DNA from: Ruminococcus sp.
Lineage (GTDB): Bacteria > Bacillota > Clostridia > Oscillospirales > Ruminococcaceae
Length of the DNA: 64,000 nt
NCBI GenBank assembly: GCA_017534835.1
Contig: JAFXVT010000023.1
Span: 1-64,000 of the forward strand
Direction of reading: 5' to 3'
The notes under the pieces: model-generated
Told to the model about the DNA's origin: nothing
What the model saw: only the letters and a program-made list of their open reading frames with translations
The model's database searches: none
Program-made: the position numbers and the translations under genes
Shown: in pieces, positions 42,359 to 50,865 of the stretch
How the letters are laid out: each line of letters opens with the position of its first letter
Numbering within the stretch: position 1 is the first letter of the stretch

Positions 42359-43618
42359 TTATTTTCTGCGCTTTTTACAGCCGGCAGGCTTGTCTTTGCT
42401 CTTTTTTGCCGGCTCAGGTGACGGCTCGGGAGCATTTTCGATAACTGAGGCTTCAAGCTCAGCTAAGTCGGGCTTGCCGTTCTCCTTCCTTTTGCGCTCG
42501 AGCCACGGCATCACTATCTCCTTGAATGAATAGTCGCAGATAGCAACGAACGGGATAGCGAAAAGGATACCGACAACACCGAATATCTTGCCGCCGATGA
42601 CTATCGCCACGAGAATGAGAAGTCCGGATACGCCGAAGGTATTTCCGAAGAGCTTGGGCTTTATGACATAGCCGTCGATCGTCTGGAGTATGACGGTGAA
42701 TATCAGGAAGATGAGGGCATCTATCGGGTTCACCATAAGGAGGATGAAGGCTCCGATAACGCCGCCGATTATAGGTCCGACTGTCGGGATAAGGTTCGTT
42801 ACGCCGACGATAACGGATACAAGCCCGATATACTGCATACCGAAGGCGAGCATCAGTATCGCATTCGTTACGCCGACGATGAGTCCGTCGATGATGTCGA
42901 AGATGATGAAGCGGTTGAGTATCTCGTTGCAGCGCGAAAGGAAAGAGGTAACTGCCTTGTAGAACTCCTTCTTTACCGAAACGTAGAGCAGCTTCTTGGC
43001 TGACTTTTTTATGCCTGCCTTTTCAGCAAGGATATATATCGAGATGATGAATGCGATGCCCCAGTTGATGACACCCTTTCCGGCGCTTGTGGAGGCGGTG
43101 ATTATCTTCGAGAAGTTGCCGGAGAAGTAGTCAACGAGCTTGTTGATTATCTCCTGGGACGAAGCGAGCAGCTTCTGTATCAGCTTTGCCTTGTTCGAGT
43201 CCGCTTTCGAGTAGGAGAGGCTGAATTCGTTCAGCTTCTTCATCAGCGACGAAGCATACGGACCGAGATTCGCAACGAATGTAGTTATACTGTCGAGCAG
43301 CTGAGGAATGAGTATCACCAGCATCAGCGCTACGAAGAGCAGCACCGATATGACTGCGAGCGCTACTGACAGCGACCAGCGCGCTTTATCCTTTTTGATG
43401 AAGCGGAAGATGTTGCGCTCATAGAATTTTGCGAGCGGATTCATCATATATGCGATGACCGCGCCGCCGATAACAGGGAAGAAGTAGCTCGTCACCTTTG
43501 AAATGCTCTCCCAGACCGTGTCAAGATTAGAGAGGAGCAGGAAAACTGCAACGGTGATACAGCCTGCGATAGCGTTGGCAAACCAGCGCTTTTGCATCAT
43601 ATCGTGAAATTTTTTCAT
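42359..43618 (-). CDS. AI-2E-family transporter
   Basis: The 419-residue protein has about eight membrane helices in the family pattern: two N-terminal, a long amphipathic stretch, then a cluster including GVTNLIPTVGPIIGGVIGAF and FGVVGILFAIPFVAICDY. The tail is basic. Family members export autoinducer-2 or act as Na+/H+ antiporters; the role here is not determinable. It starts the operon that continues with the YfiH-like and LysR genes. Confidence 0.88.
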   Translation of the reverse strand: MKKFHDMMQKRWFANAIAGCITVAVFLLLSNLDTVWESISKVTSYFFPVIGGAVIAYMMNPLAKFYERNIFRFIKKDKARWSLSVALAVISVLLFVALMLVILIPQLLDSITTFVANLGPYASSLMKKLNEFSLSYSKADSNKAKLIQKLLASSQEIINKLVDYFSGNFSKIITASTSAGKGVINWGIAFIISIYILAEKAGIKKSAKKLLYVSVKKEFYKAVTSFLSRCNEILNRFIIFDIIDGLIVGVTNAILMLAFGMQYIGLVSVIVGVTNLIPTVGPIIGGVIGAFILLMVNPIDALIFLIFTVILQTIDGYVIKPKLFGNTFGVSGLLILVAIVIGGKIFGVVGILFAIPFVAICDYSFKEIVMPWLERKRKENGKPDLAELEASVIENAPEPSPEPAKKSKDKPAGCKKRRK

Positions 43619-43687
43619 ATTTGCACCTGTTTTTTTCGATTATTCAGCTTAGCTGTAAAGCCCCTTCGGAGCGGGGACATTATTTAA

Positions 43688-43716
43688 ATTATACTCCCTA
43701 ACAGTTGGCGTGTCAA
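43688..43716 (-). promoter_or_regulatory. Sigma-A promoter of the AI-2E/YfiH/LysR operon
   Basis: Minus strand: TTGACA, 17 bases, TATAAT, about 65 bases before the start. Confidence 0.8.
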
Positions 43717-43778
43717 GCGCAGCATTGTGAAGAAATGTTGAAAATCGTGTGCTGTGAAGAAGAGTGTCCGGCTCTCTA

Positions 43779-43807
43779 TTGAAATTTCAGCCGGAACGTG
43801 ATATACT
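43779..43807 (+). promoter_or_regulatory. Sigma-A promoter of the DUF2130 gene
   Basis: TTGAAA, 17 bases, TATACT, 50 bases before the ATG. Confidence 0.65.
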
Positions 43808-43857
43808 TTCAATATGGCAAAGCTGCCGGATAAGGCAGCAGATACGGAGGAAGGAAT

Positions 43858-45354
43858 ATGAACGAGATAAAGTGCCCGCACTGCGGACAGGCTTTTACAG
43901 TCGATGAGGCTGGATATGCGGCTATTCTTAGCCAAGTCAGAACGAAGGAATTCGAGAGCGAGCTCCACAGACAGCTTGAGGTCATATCTGAGGCTGACCG
44001 CAAGGAGAGCGAGCTGAAGCTGAATCAGGCAGTCGGAGAAAAGGAAAGTGAGATAGCTCAGCTCAATCTCAGGCTCGAGCAGGCAAGCTCTGCGATGAAG
44101 CAGAAGGAGCAGGAGCGCGAGCTTGCGGTGAAAGAGGCAGTTGCCGAAAAGGAGAGCGAGATAGCACGTCTCTGCGAGCAGATAAACAATATGAAGGAGT
44201 CCGGTGAGCTCGCAGCGAAGGCAGAGGTCGCAAAGGCTGAGAATCAGAAGGACGGCGAGATCGCCGAACTGAAAATGAAGATACAGAGGCTCGAAGCCGA
44301 GGCAGCTCAGAGCAGCAGCGCTGCCGAGCTTGCTGTCTCGAAGGCTGTCAGCGAGGAGAAGGAAAGATACGAGAAAAAGCTCACAGAAAACAGTGAGGAG
44401 CTCGCGAAAAAACGGGAGGAGATAGTCCTTCTCGGTTCAAAGCTCGAAAATGCGAGGCTCGAGAGCGAGCTTGCCATAAAGGACGCTGTTGCAAAGGTCG
44501 AAAAAGAGCGCGACACGCAGAAGGCTGAATATGAGGCAAAGCTGAAGGCTCAGCAGGAGAGCATCGACTACTACAAGGACCTCAAAACGCGGATGTCTAC
44601 GAAGATGATAGGTGAAACGCTTGAGCAGCACTGTGAGAATTCGTTCAATATGATACGTGCCACAGCCTTCCGCAATGCCGAATTCGGCAAGGACAACACC
44701 GTCACTGACGGCACGAAGGGCGATTACATATACCGCGAAAGGGACGATGACGGCAATGAGATGATCTCGATAATGTTCGAGATGAAGAACGAAATGGATA
44801 CAACTGCCACAAAGCACAAGAATGAGGACTTCTTCGAGAAGCTTGACCGCGACAGAAGAAACAAGAACTGCGAATATGCTGTGCTCGTTTCGCTGCTCGA
44901 GAGCGAGAGCGAGATGTATAATCAGGGAATAGTCGACGTTTCGTGGAAGTATGAGAAGATGTATGTTATCCGTCCGCAGTTCTTCATACCGATAATATCT
45001 ATCCTGCGCAATGCAGCGATGAATTCAATGGATCTCAGGCGCGAGATAGCTGACCTGAAAAACCAGCAGATCGACATCACCAATTTTGAGGAGCGCATAA
45101 ACGAATTCAAGACCGGCTTCTCCAAAAGCTATGACCTTGCCGGGAAGCAGTTCAATATCGCTATCGAGGAGATAGACAAGACTATCGACCACCTCAACAA
45201 GGTCAAGGACAACCTTCAGAAATCGCTCAATAACCTGCGTCTTGCCAATAATAAGGCACAGACTCAGCTCACTATCAAGAAGCTCGCCAAGGACAACGAT
45301 ACGATGATAGAGATGTTCAGCAGTATTGAAAACGCCGTAGATGCCGACGAATAA
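43858..45354 (+). CDS. DUF2130 protein (coiled coil, nuclease-like C-terminal domain)
   Basis: The 498-residue protein starts with a short zinc-finger-like CPHCGQAF and continues with about 230 residues of coiled coil (many Glu/Lys heptads). The DUF2130 core follows (about 245-400): GETLEQHCENSFNMIRATAF, KGDYIYRERDDDGNEMISIMFEMKNE, then DFFEKLDRDRRNKNCEYAVLVS. The E-x-K-like FEMKNE within a beta strand recalls PD-(D/E)xK nucleases, but the function is unproven. SD GGAGG. Monocistronic, with a terminator at 45380. Confidence 0.85.
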   Translation: MNEIKCPHCGQAFTVDEAGYAAILSQVRTKEFESELHRQLEVISEADRKESELKLNQAVGEKESEIAQLNLRLEQASSAMKQKEQERELAVKEAVAEKESEIARLCEQINNMKESGELAAKAEVAKAENQKDGEIAELKMKIQRLEAEAAQSSSAAELAVSKAVSEEKERYEKKLTENSEELAKKREEIVLLGSKLENARLESELAIKDAVAKVEKERDTQKAEYEAKLKAQQESIDYYKDLKTRMSTKMIGETLEQHCENSFNMIRATAFRNAEFGKDNTVTDGTKGDYIYRERDDDGNEMISIMFEMKNEMDTTATKHKNEDFFEKLDRDRRNKNCEYAVLVSLLESESEMYNQGIVDVSWKYEKMYVIRPQFFIPIISILRNAAMNSMDLRREIADLKNQQIDITNFEERINEFKTGFSKSYDLAGKQFNIAIEEIDKTIDHLNKVKDNLQKSLNNLRLANNKAQTQLTIKKLAKDNDTMIEMFSSIENAVDADE

Positions 45355-45379
45355 ATACAGCACTTCATATTTCAGCCAG

Positions 45380-45411
45380 ACCGCTTGGATCACGCATCTA
45401 AGCGGTTTTTT
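45380..45411 (+). terminator. Terminator after the DUF2130 gene
   Basis: ACCGCTT / AAGCGGT stem-loop followed by a six-T run. Confidence 0.75.
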
Positions 45412-45607
45412 CTGTGCTCAGGATCGAGTCTGTCCGGGCAAACGAACTTCCCTGCTCAGCCCTGAGGTGTATCGGTTTGTTTCTCTCAGTTAACCCGGAA
45501 ACCGATGAAGCTGCAATTGAAATATTCAAAATGGCAATTAGCGGCTGCTTTTGTTGAGATTAATTGTTAAAACCAAATATAAATGTTAGAATACGTTATA
45601 AGTTATA

Positions 45608-45636
45608 TTGACAAACAAATAGGCAGGTGATAAAAT
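45608..45636 (+). promoter_or_regulatory. Strong sigma-A promoter of the RTX secretion operon
   Basis: TTGACA, 17 bases, TAAAAT. No other good promoter is seen before the lipoprotein gene at 46033, implying a leader of about 390 bases. Confidence 0.7.
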
Positions 45637-45642
45637 AAAAAT

Positions 45643-46032
45643 ACAAAAGCGGATTGTAAGTACAACTTCAGTTGTTCAGCCCTGTATTTATGGCTGTTGG
45701 TCAGAAATTGTAGTGACAATCGCCGGAATGCTGTAATGTCAGAAAGTGCGGAAAAGCATTTTCGTTATCGTTACTGAGTCCCGGCAGCTGCTTTTATTTC
45801 ATACTCCGTTCGTTTTACCACTATTCACATCTTTATCCTTCTTCAAATCTCAAATGCGAAGAAGATAAAAATGCTGCTGAGCAAAATGGAACAAGGAGAA
45901 AAACTATGGCGATTAGGTCACACAAATGATCTGCCGGCCGACAGCGTCAGCGCAGCTGCCGGTGAAGGGTCGCAGTAAAGGCACAGAGCCTGAATGAAAA
46001 GAAGTGATGCAGCAAAGGAGTAAGGATCAAGT
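45643..46032 (+). promoter_or_regulatory. Long structured leader of the RTX operon, with a mini-ORF
   Basis: The second half holds a seven-codon ORF (45906-45929) with a perfect AAGGAG seven bases upstream. It is followed by a hairpin (CCGG...CAGC/GCTG...CCGG, 45933-45962), then GGGTCGCAGTAAAGGC and the small hairpin AGGC/GCCT (45979-45991). CAAA before the hairpin and GGGNCGCA..AAAG after it recall the c-di-GMP-I (GEMM) core, but the spacing is off and the second arm is missing. Between 45412 and 45607 I see only AT-rich sequence without a gene. Confidence 0.35.
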
Positions 46033-46638
46033 ATGAAAACACGACTGTTATGGATCTCACTGGGCGCAGTGATAGTTTCCTCGCTTTTGACCGGATGCGG
46101 TAAAAATGAGGGATCATCAGACCTGTCGGAAAGTCAGTCTGTATCTGCTTCTGACAGCGGTCAGTCATTGTCAGAAGGATTTGACTGGGAAACGGTCAGA
46201 CATAACATCACGCTCGACGGCAGGAAGATCGACGTTCCCTTTTCGGTGAATGACCTCGGCGAGGGCTACGAGATACCGACTGTCAATGACGATCTGTTCG
46301 GCGAGGATTCCTGCTACGGTACGGTCGAAAAGCCGGGGGAATACTACCCGGAACAGGTATGTATGGTGTTTTTTGACGGAATAAAGGCGGACAGCTACAG
46401 CAATGATGCAAAGTGTACAAGGATCTCTTTCGCTGATACCCTCACTGTGTGCGGTATCGGAGTTGGTTCATCTGTGAAAGATGCGGAAGAGACCTTCGGA
46501 AGCCCCAGTATGACAGATGATACTGCAATGTATTTTCTTAGCAAAAGCGGAAAAGAACGTATCGAGATCTACTATGATACGGCAACAGACAAAGTAAAAG
46601 AAGTGCAATTAAATCTCAACTTTAAGGAGGACAAATAA
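46033..46638 (+). CDS. Small lipoprotein of the RTX operon, function unknown
   Basis: The 201-residue protein has a lipobox (SSLLTGC, Cys22) and a Ser-rich spacer (27-48). A compact domain of about 150 residues follows, with two motifs: DGRKIDVPFSVNDLG and GIGVGSSVKDAEETFGSP, then IEIYYDTATDKVKEVQL. The last part resembles the BamE/SmpA-like fold that often occurs in lipoproteins, though I cannot place it in a family. It ends 2 bases before the RTX gene, so it is coupled to it and may be an envelope partner or anchor of the RTX protein or its exporter. Confidence 0.75.
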   Translation: MKTRLLWISLGAVIVSSLLTGCGKNEGSSDLSESQSVSASDSGQSLSEGFDWETVRHNITLDGRKIDVPFSVNDLGEGYEIPTVNDDLFGEDSCYGTVEKPGEYYPEQVCMVFFDGIKADSYSNDAKCTRISFADTLTVCGIGVGSSVKDAEETFGSPSMTDDTAMYFLSKSGKERIEIYYDTATDKVKEVQLNLNFKEDK

Positions 46639-46640
46639 TT

Positions 46641-49600
46641 ATGGCTATTGATGAAAAAAAGCTTTTAGATTTTATATTGGATGAGACAGGACTCGACGAT
46701 GTAAATAATTCGTGGTCAGATCTCTCATCAGACGACGCAATGGAAGTTTACAAATGCATTGACAGCAAAACGGACACTTTCCTCGATTACGTTCTTGAGA
46801 ATTGCGTTGAAGACAGTGATATGAAGCTCACAGCAATGGATATCAGGGCAATGAAATCTGCTATCCAGTCTGACAGCCTTGAGAAAATGCTCCACGGTGT
46901 AGCGAGCCATCTTGACGAAAATTATCTTGATGGAGAATTTAAAGGCGTTCTCGATGTGCTTGATAAAGCTATAAATATAAATGATGCGTACAAAGAGATA
47001 AAGGAATACAAGAAAAACGTGAATTCCTCTGACCCTCAGGAGAGAAAGGAAGCATTAACAGGTCTGACACATATGATCTTTGATCTCGGCTCAAGTCTCG
47101 CCGACAAGCTTCCTCCTATCGCGAGCCAGATGGTAGGATATGTGTTCCAGATAGGCGGACAGCTCCTTGACAAGGGCTCGACAATTGTTGCTGATTACGC
47201 TGCAAGGATCGATGCACACGGCGCTATGCTCGATGAGATCTTAAACGAGCTTGCCGACGATCAGTCGGTCGAAAAGCTTGAAGCTTATGCCAAAGACTGC
47301 GATAAGCTCGGTATGTATTACGATGCCTGCGGAAGAAGAGATGAGCTCGATGAACTTCACAGACAGATCGACGAGCTTAAAAAGAAAGAAGATAAAGCAA
47401 AGGAAGAGGCAGAAGAAAAGAACAATAAGGATAACCCTGCCGGAGATACCGACAGCGGTACATCTGACAGTTCGGACGACGGCATGAGCGACAGCGGAAA
47501 TGCACCCGCTCCCAAGGATCCGCTTATCATAGATCTTGACGGCGATAACGATATAAAGCTTACCAAGATAGCAAATGGCGTACATTTTGATATAGACAGA
47601 AACGGTTTTGCCGAAAAGACCGTATGGACAGAAGGAAAAGACGGCTTCCTCGCCTATGACAGAAACAAGAACGGTATCATTGATGACGGCGGCGAGCTGT
47701 TCAGCGATCAGGTAACTATGCGTGACGGCAGCACCTCCACTGACGGATATATGGCTCTTGAAGAATTTGACGGAGCTTATGACGAGGATAAGAATATCGT
47801 TGCAAACGGTACTATAGACGAGAATGATATCCGCTTCAAGGAGCTTCGCGTATGGGTCGATGAGGACCACGACGGCGAGACCGATCCGGGCGAGCTCAAA
47901 ACTCTCAAGCAGCTTGGCATTTCATCGATCAGTCTCGATCACCGGAAGCTTCACCCCGAATCTGAGGAGGACAAGACAGAGTATTCTTACGTTACGTTCA
48001 AGAGCGGCAAGGTCGCTCAGATGAGAGAGCACTGGTTTGAGGTAAAGAACAACGACACTATCGAACGTGACGAAAACGGTAAGGAGATCGTAGTCGATTC
48101 TGTCAATACCTTCGGCAATGTCAGAAATCTCAGCTCTGCTATCAAGGATGACGAAACAGGTGTGCTCGGCGGACTGGTCGAGAAATTCAACTCATCGTCA
48201 GACTATGTTGAAAAGAGACTCCTCACAAAGGATATCCTCTTCTTCCTTACTGACGCATCAGAGCTCGAATTCGGCGACAGAGGCGGAAATATCGATGCCC
48301 GCAAGCTTCAGGTCATCGAGCGCTTCATGGGTCGTGAGTTCGTTGGCGTTGACGGCGGTTCTATGCCTAACAGAAATGCGGCTGCTATTCTGGAAGGTGT
48401 ATATTCACAGCTTGAGAATATGTACTTTAACCTCCTTAACCGACAGACAGAAACAGGCAGCCTGCTCAATCTTATCTATCGTTCAACAGATGAGGAAGGC
48501 AATTCAGAGCTCTGCTTCGGAACATTCCTGTATGCTGTCAAGATGAATGAGGTTGCCGGCAAGGATATAAGCGATACAGTTGCAGCTGCTATTTCGTGGA
48601 TATATCAGTATGATCTTGTTTACAGCACAGATGAGCTTTCGACATTTATGGGCGAGCTGACCGCTGACGGCAAGAACTATGAAGATATAGCCAATGCAGT
48701 CAGCATACGCAATATCATCTCCGGCACAGATGAAAAAGATACATTATACGGAAGCTCCGAGAGTGACCTTGTCTCGCTCGGCGCAGGCAATGATACTGTT
48801 GATGCAGGTGCAGGCGATGATGTTATCTACGGCGGAGCAGGAAACGATGTTATCAGCGCCGGTGACGGAAATGACACTGTCAGAGGCGGCGAGGATAATG
48901 ATACCATCAACGGCGGAAACGGCAATGATCTATTCTTCGGTGAAGCAGGGAACGACACGCTGAGCGGCGGTGCCGGCGATGATACCTACTTCTTTGAGAG
49001 CGGTCACGGAAATGACACAGTTCGTGATACTCAGGGCGACAACAAGCTCATATTCAACGGCGGAGTTTCATTCGGCGATTACGCTGTATCTATTGATGCA
49101 AAGCTCGGCTTCGTCTTAACTAATAAGAACAGCGGTGAAACGATCTCACTTCCCGACTTCCTCACAAATCCGCTCAATTATGACTTCATCTCAGAGGGCA
49201 AGTCTGAAAACATCGGCGGCAGTGAACGCAATGTCATCGAAGGTACTGATGAAGAGGAGTACATAAAGCTTCCTGACGGCGGATTCAATGTTGTCTATGC
49301 AGGTGAGGGCGATGACACTGTAGAGGGCGGTACCGGAATGGACTTCGTCTATGGCGGCAAGGGTAATGACGTCATCGACGGCAAGGACGGCGTGAACGTT
49401 TTGTTCGGCGAAGACGGGGACGATGATCTTTACGACGGTGCAGACGGCAGCTACCTCAACGGCGGCGAAGGCGATGATGAGCTTTACGGCGGCAACGGAA
49501 GCAATGTACTCGTCGGCGGGAACGGCAGCGACACTATCTATGACGGAAGCGATGCAAGCTATCTGTCAGGCGGCGACGGCAACGACAAGCTCTACGGCGG

Positions 49601-50789
49601 CGGAGGCGCTGACGTACTTGACGGCGGCAAGGGCGATGATTACCTTCAGGGCGACCACGGCAATGACACCTACATCTTTGGAAGAGGCTACGACAACGAT
49701 GTTATCAATGCTTCGTCCGATGACAATACAGTCATCATCAAGGGCTATACTTCATCGAATATGAAGCTTTCACGCAACGGTCATAACGATCTCATCATGC
49801 GTTTCGGCAATGATTCACTCACTATCGACCACTTCTTCGATTACAACAGCAACCGCGACTTCAATTTCGTATTCGAGGCAGAGGGCAAGAGCTTCGGTCA
49901 GTATGAGATAACACAGGGCAGAACAGTTTCATTTGAACCTGTTGTTGACAACAATGACAGCAACTGGCTTGGAATCTATGTAAACGACAATGTTGAGTAT
50001 CACGGTCTTGGCGGTGCTGACGGCATCGGTGCTGCAAACGGAAATGATATCCTCGACGGCGGCTCCGGCAATGATACTCTCATGGGCGGCAGCGGCGTTG
50101 ATACATACATCTTCGCAAAGGGCTACGACCACGATACTATCAACGAGTGGAGCAATGAGAAGAGCATCATCAAGTTCTTCGACATCACTTCCGATGAAGT
50201 TGAATTCACAAACAATGGCGGCAACCTTGATATAACCGTCAAGGGTACTGACGATGTTCTCACGATCAACGGATTCCAGTGGGGACAGGGCACATACGAG
50301 CTCCAGTTCGCAGACCTCATCACAGGTACAGTTGACAAGGGCACATTTGAATTCACTGCAACAGCTGAATCCATCGCACGCAAGGAAGCTGCAATCACAG
50401 CTGCTCAGGAGGCATTCGAGAACGGCGAAGAGTTCACTATTGATGACACTGACTGGGTGAACATAGCATATATGGCTCTCGACGAGGGACTTGAATGCTT
50501 TGGCGACGAATCAAAGATATTCAACAGAACAAGTCTCTTTATGCCGCAGGAGGAGCTTACAGGAACAGTTGACAAGACCTACGTGGGACAGGTACCCGTA
50601 AGAGAGGCAGGAACTATCCCTGCTGATGACAGCGTTTCTGATATGACTGATATACAGGCACTTCTCCTTGCCGAGAATATGTCAGCATTCGGCGGCGAGG
50701 ATCAGGTATCGAACGGTATCAATATCAATGATATCACCGAAGACACTTCTTCTCTCAATGCACTTCTTATCAGTTCATCTGTACAGTAA
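46641..50789 (+). CDS. RTX calcium-binding protein with FrpC-like self-processing module
   Basis: This is a 1382-residue acidic protein without signal peptide. Residues 1-260 are mostly helical, ending in a coiled coil; 261-291 is an Asn/Asp/Ser linker. Residues 292-470 begin KDPLIIDLDGD and contain EF-hand-like loops (DIDRNGFAEKTVW, DRNKNGIIDDGGELF), matching the self-processing module of Neisseria FrpC. That module cuts itself at the same Asp-Pro bond (here Asp293-Pro294) in calcium. Residues 470-690 are helical, as in FrpC relatives. RTX nonapeptides (GGxGxDxLx) fill three blocks at about 693-800, 857-1030 and 1121-1170. The C-terminus (NDITEDTSSLNALLISSSVQ) suits an uncleaved type I secretion signal. 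HlyB- and HlyD-type genes follow. SD AAGGAGG. Confidence 0.9.
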   Translation: MAIDEKKLLDFILDETGLDDVNNSWSDLSSDDAMEVYKCIDSKTDTFLDYVLENCVEDSDMKLTAMDIRAMKSAIQSDSLEKMLHGVASHLDENYLDGEFKGVLDVLDKAININDAYKEIKEYKKNVNSSDPQERKEALTGLTHMIFDLGSSLADKLPPIASQMVGYVFQIGGQLLDKGSTIVADYAARIDAHGAMLDEILNELADDQSVEKLEAYAKDCDKLGMYYDACGRRDELDELHRQIDELKKKEDKAKEEAEEKNNKDNPAGDTDSGTSDSSDDGMSDSGNAPAPKDPLIIDLDGDNDIKLTKIANGVHFDIDRNGFAEKTVWTEGKDGFLAYDRNKNGIIDDGGELFSDQVTMRDGSTSTDGYMALEEFDGAYDEDKNIVANGTIDENDIRFKELRVWVDEDHDGETDPGELKTLKQLGISSISLDHRKLHPESEEDKTEYSYVTFKSGKVAQMREHWFEVKNNDTIERDENGKEIVVDSVNTFGNVRNLSSAIKDDETGVLGGLVEKFNSSSDYVEKRLLTKDILFFLTDASELEFGDRGGNIDARKLQVIERFMGREFVGVDGGSMPNRNAAAILEGVYSQLENMYFNLLNRQTETGSLLNLIYRSTDEEGNSELCFGTFLYAVKMNEVAGKDISDTVAAAISWIYQYDLVYSTDELSTFMGELTADGKNYEDIANAVSIRNIISGTDEKDTLYGSSESDLVSLGAGNDTVDAGAGDDVIYGGAGNDVISAGDGNDTVRGGEDNDTINGGNGNDLFFGEAGNDTLSGGAGDDTYFFESGHGNDTVRDTQGDNKLIFNGGVSFGDYAVSIDAKLGFVLTNKNSGETISLPDFLTNPLNYDFISEGKSENIGGSERNVIEGTDEEEYIKLPDGGFNVVYAGEGDDTVEGGTGMDFVYGGKGNDVIDGKDGVNVLFGEDGDDDLYDGADGSYLNGGEGDDELYGGNGSNVLVGGNGSDTIYDGSDASYLSGGDGNDKLYGGGGADVLDGGKGDDYLQGDHGNDTYIFGRGYDNDVINASSDDNTVIIKGYTSSNMKLSRNGHNDLIMRFGNDSLTIDHFFDYNSNRDFNFVFEAEGKSFGQYEITQGRTVSFEPVVDNNDSNWLGIYVNDNVEYHGLGGADGIGAANGNDILDGGSGNDTLMGGSGVDTYIFAKGYDHDTINEWSNEKSIIKFFDITSDEVEFTNNGGNLDITVKGTDDVLTINGFQWGQGTYELQFADLITGTVDKGTFEFTATAESIARKEAAITAAQEAFENGEEFTIDDTDWVNIAYMALDEGLECFGDESKIFNRTSLFMPQEELTGTVDKTYVGQVPVREAGTIPADDSVSDMTDIQALLLAENMSAFGGEDQVSNGININDITEDTSSLNALLISSSVQ

Positions 50790-50812
50790 TAATTAGTACG
50801 CAAAATAAAAAC

Positions 50813-50844
50813 GTGCAGCAGTTTTGATACTGCTGCACATTTTT
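50813..50844 (+). terminator. Terminator/attenuator between the RTX gene and the exporter gene
   Basis: GTGCAGCAG ttttgata CTGCTGCAC followed by ATTTTTG. No clear promoter lies between it and 50866, so it probably lets part of the transcripts through and makes substrate exceed exporter. Confidence 0.7.
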
Positions 50845-50865
50845 GCGTAAATCGGAGGGTAAAAT

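Noticed and set aside
48718..50150. Regularly spaced repeats that could suggest a CRISPR array or minisatellite
   Set aside because: They are in frame and encode GGxGxDxLx nonapeptides; the units vary and there are no spacers.
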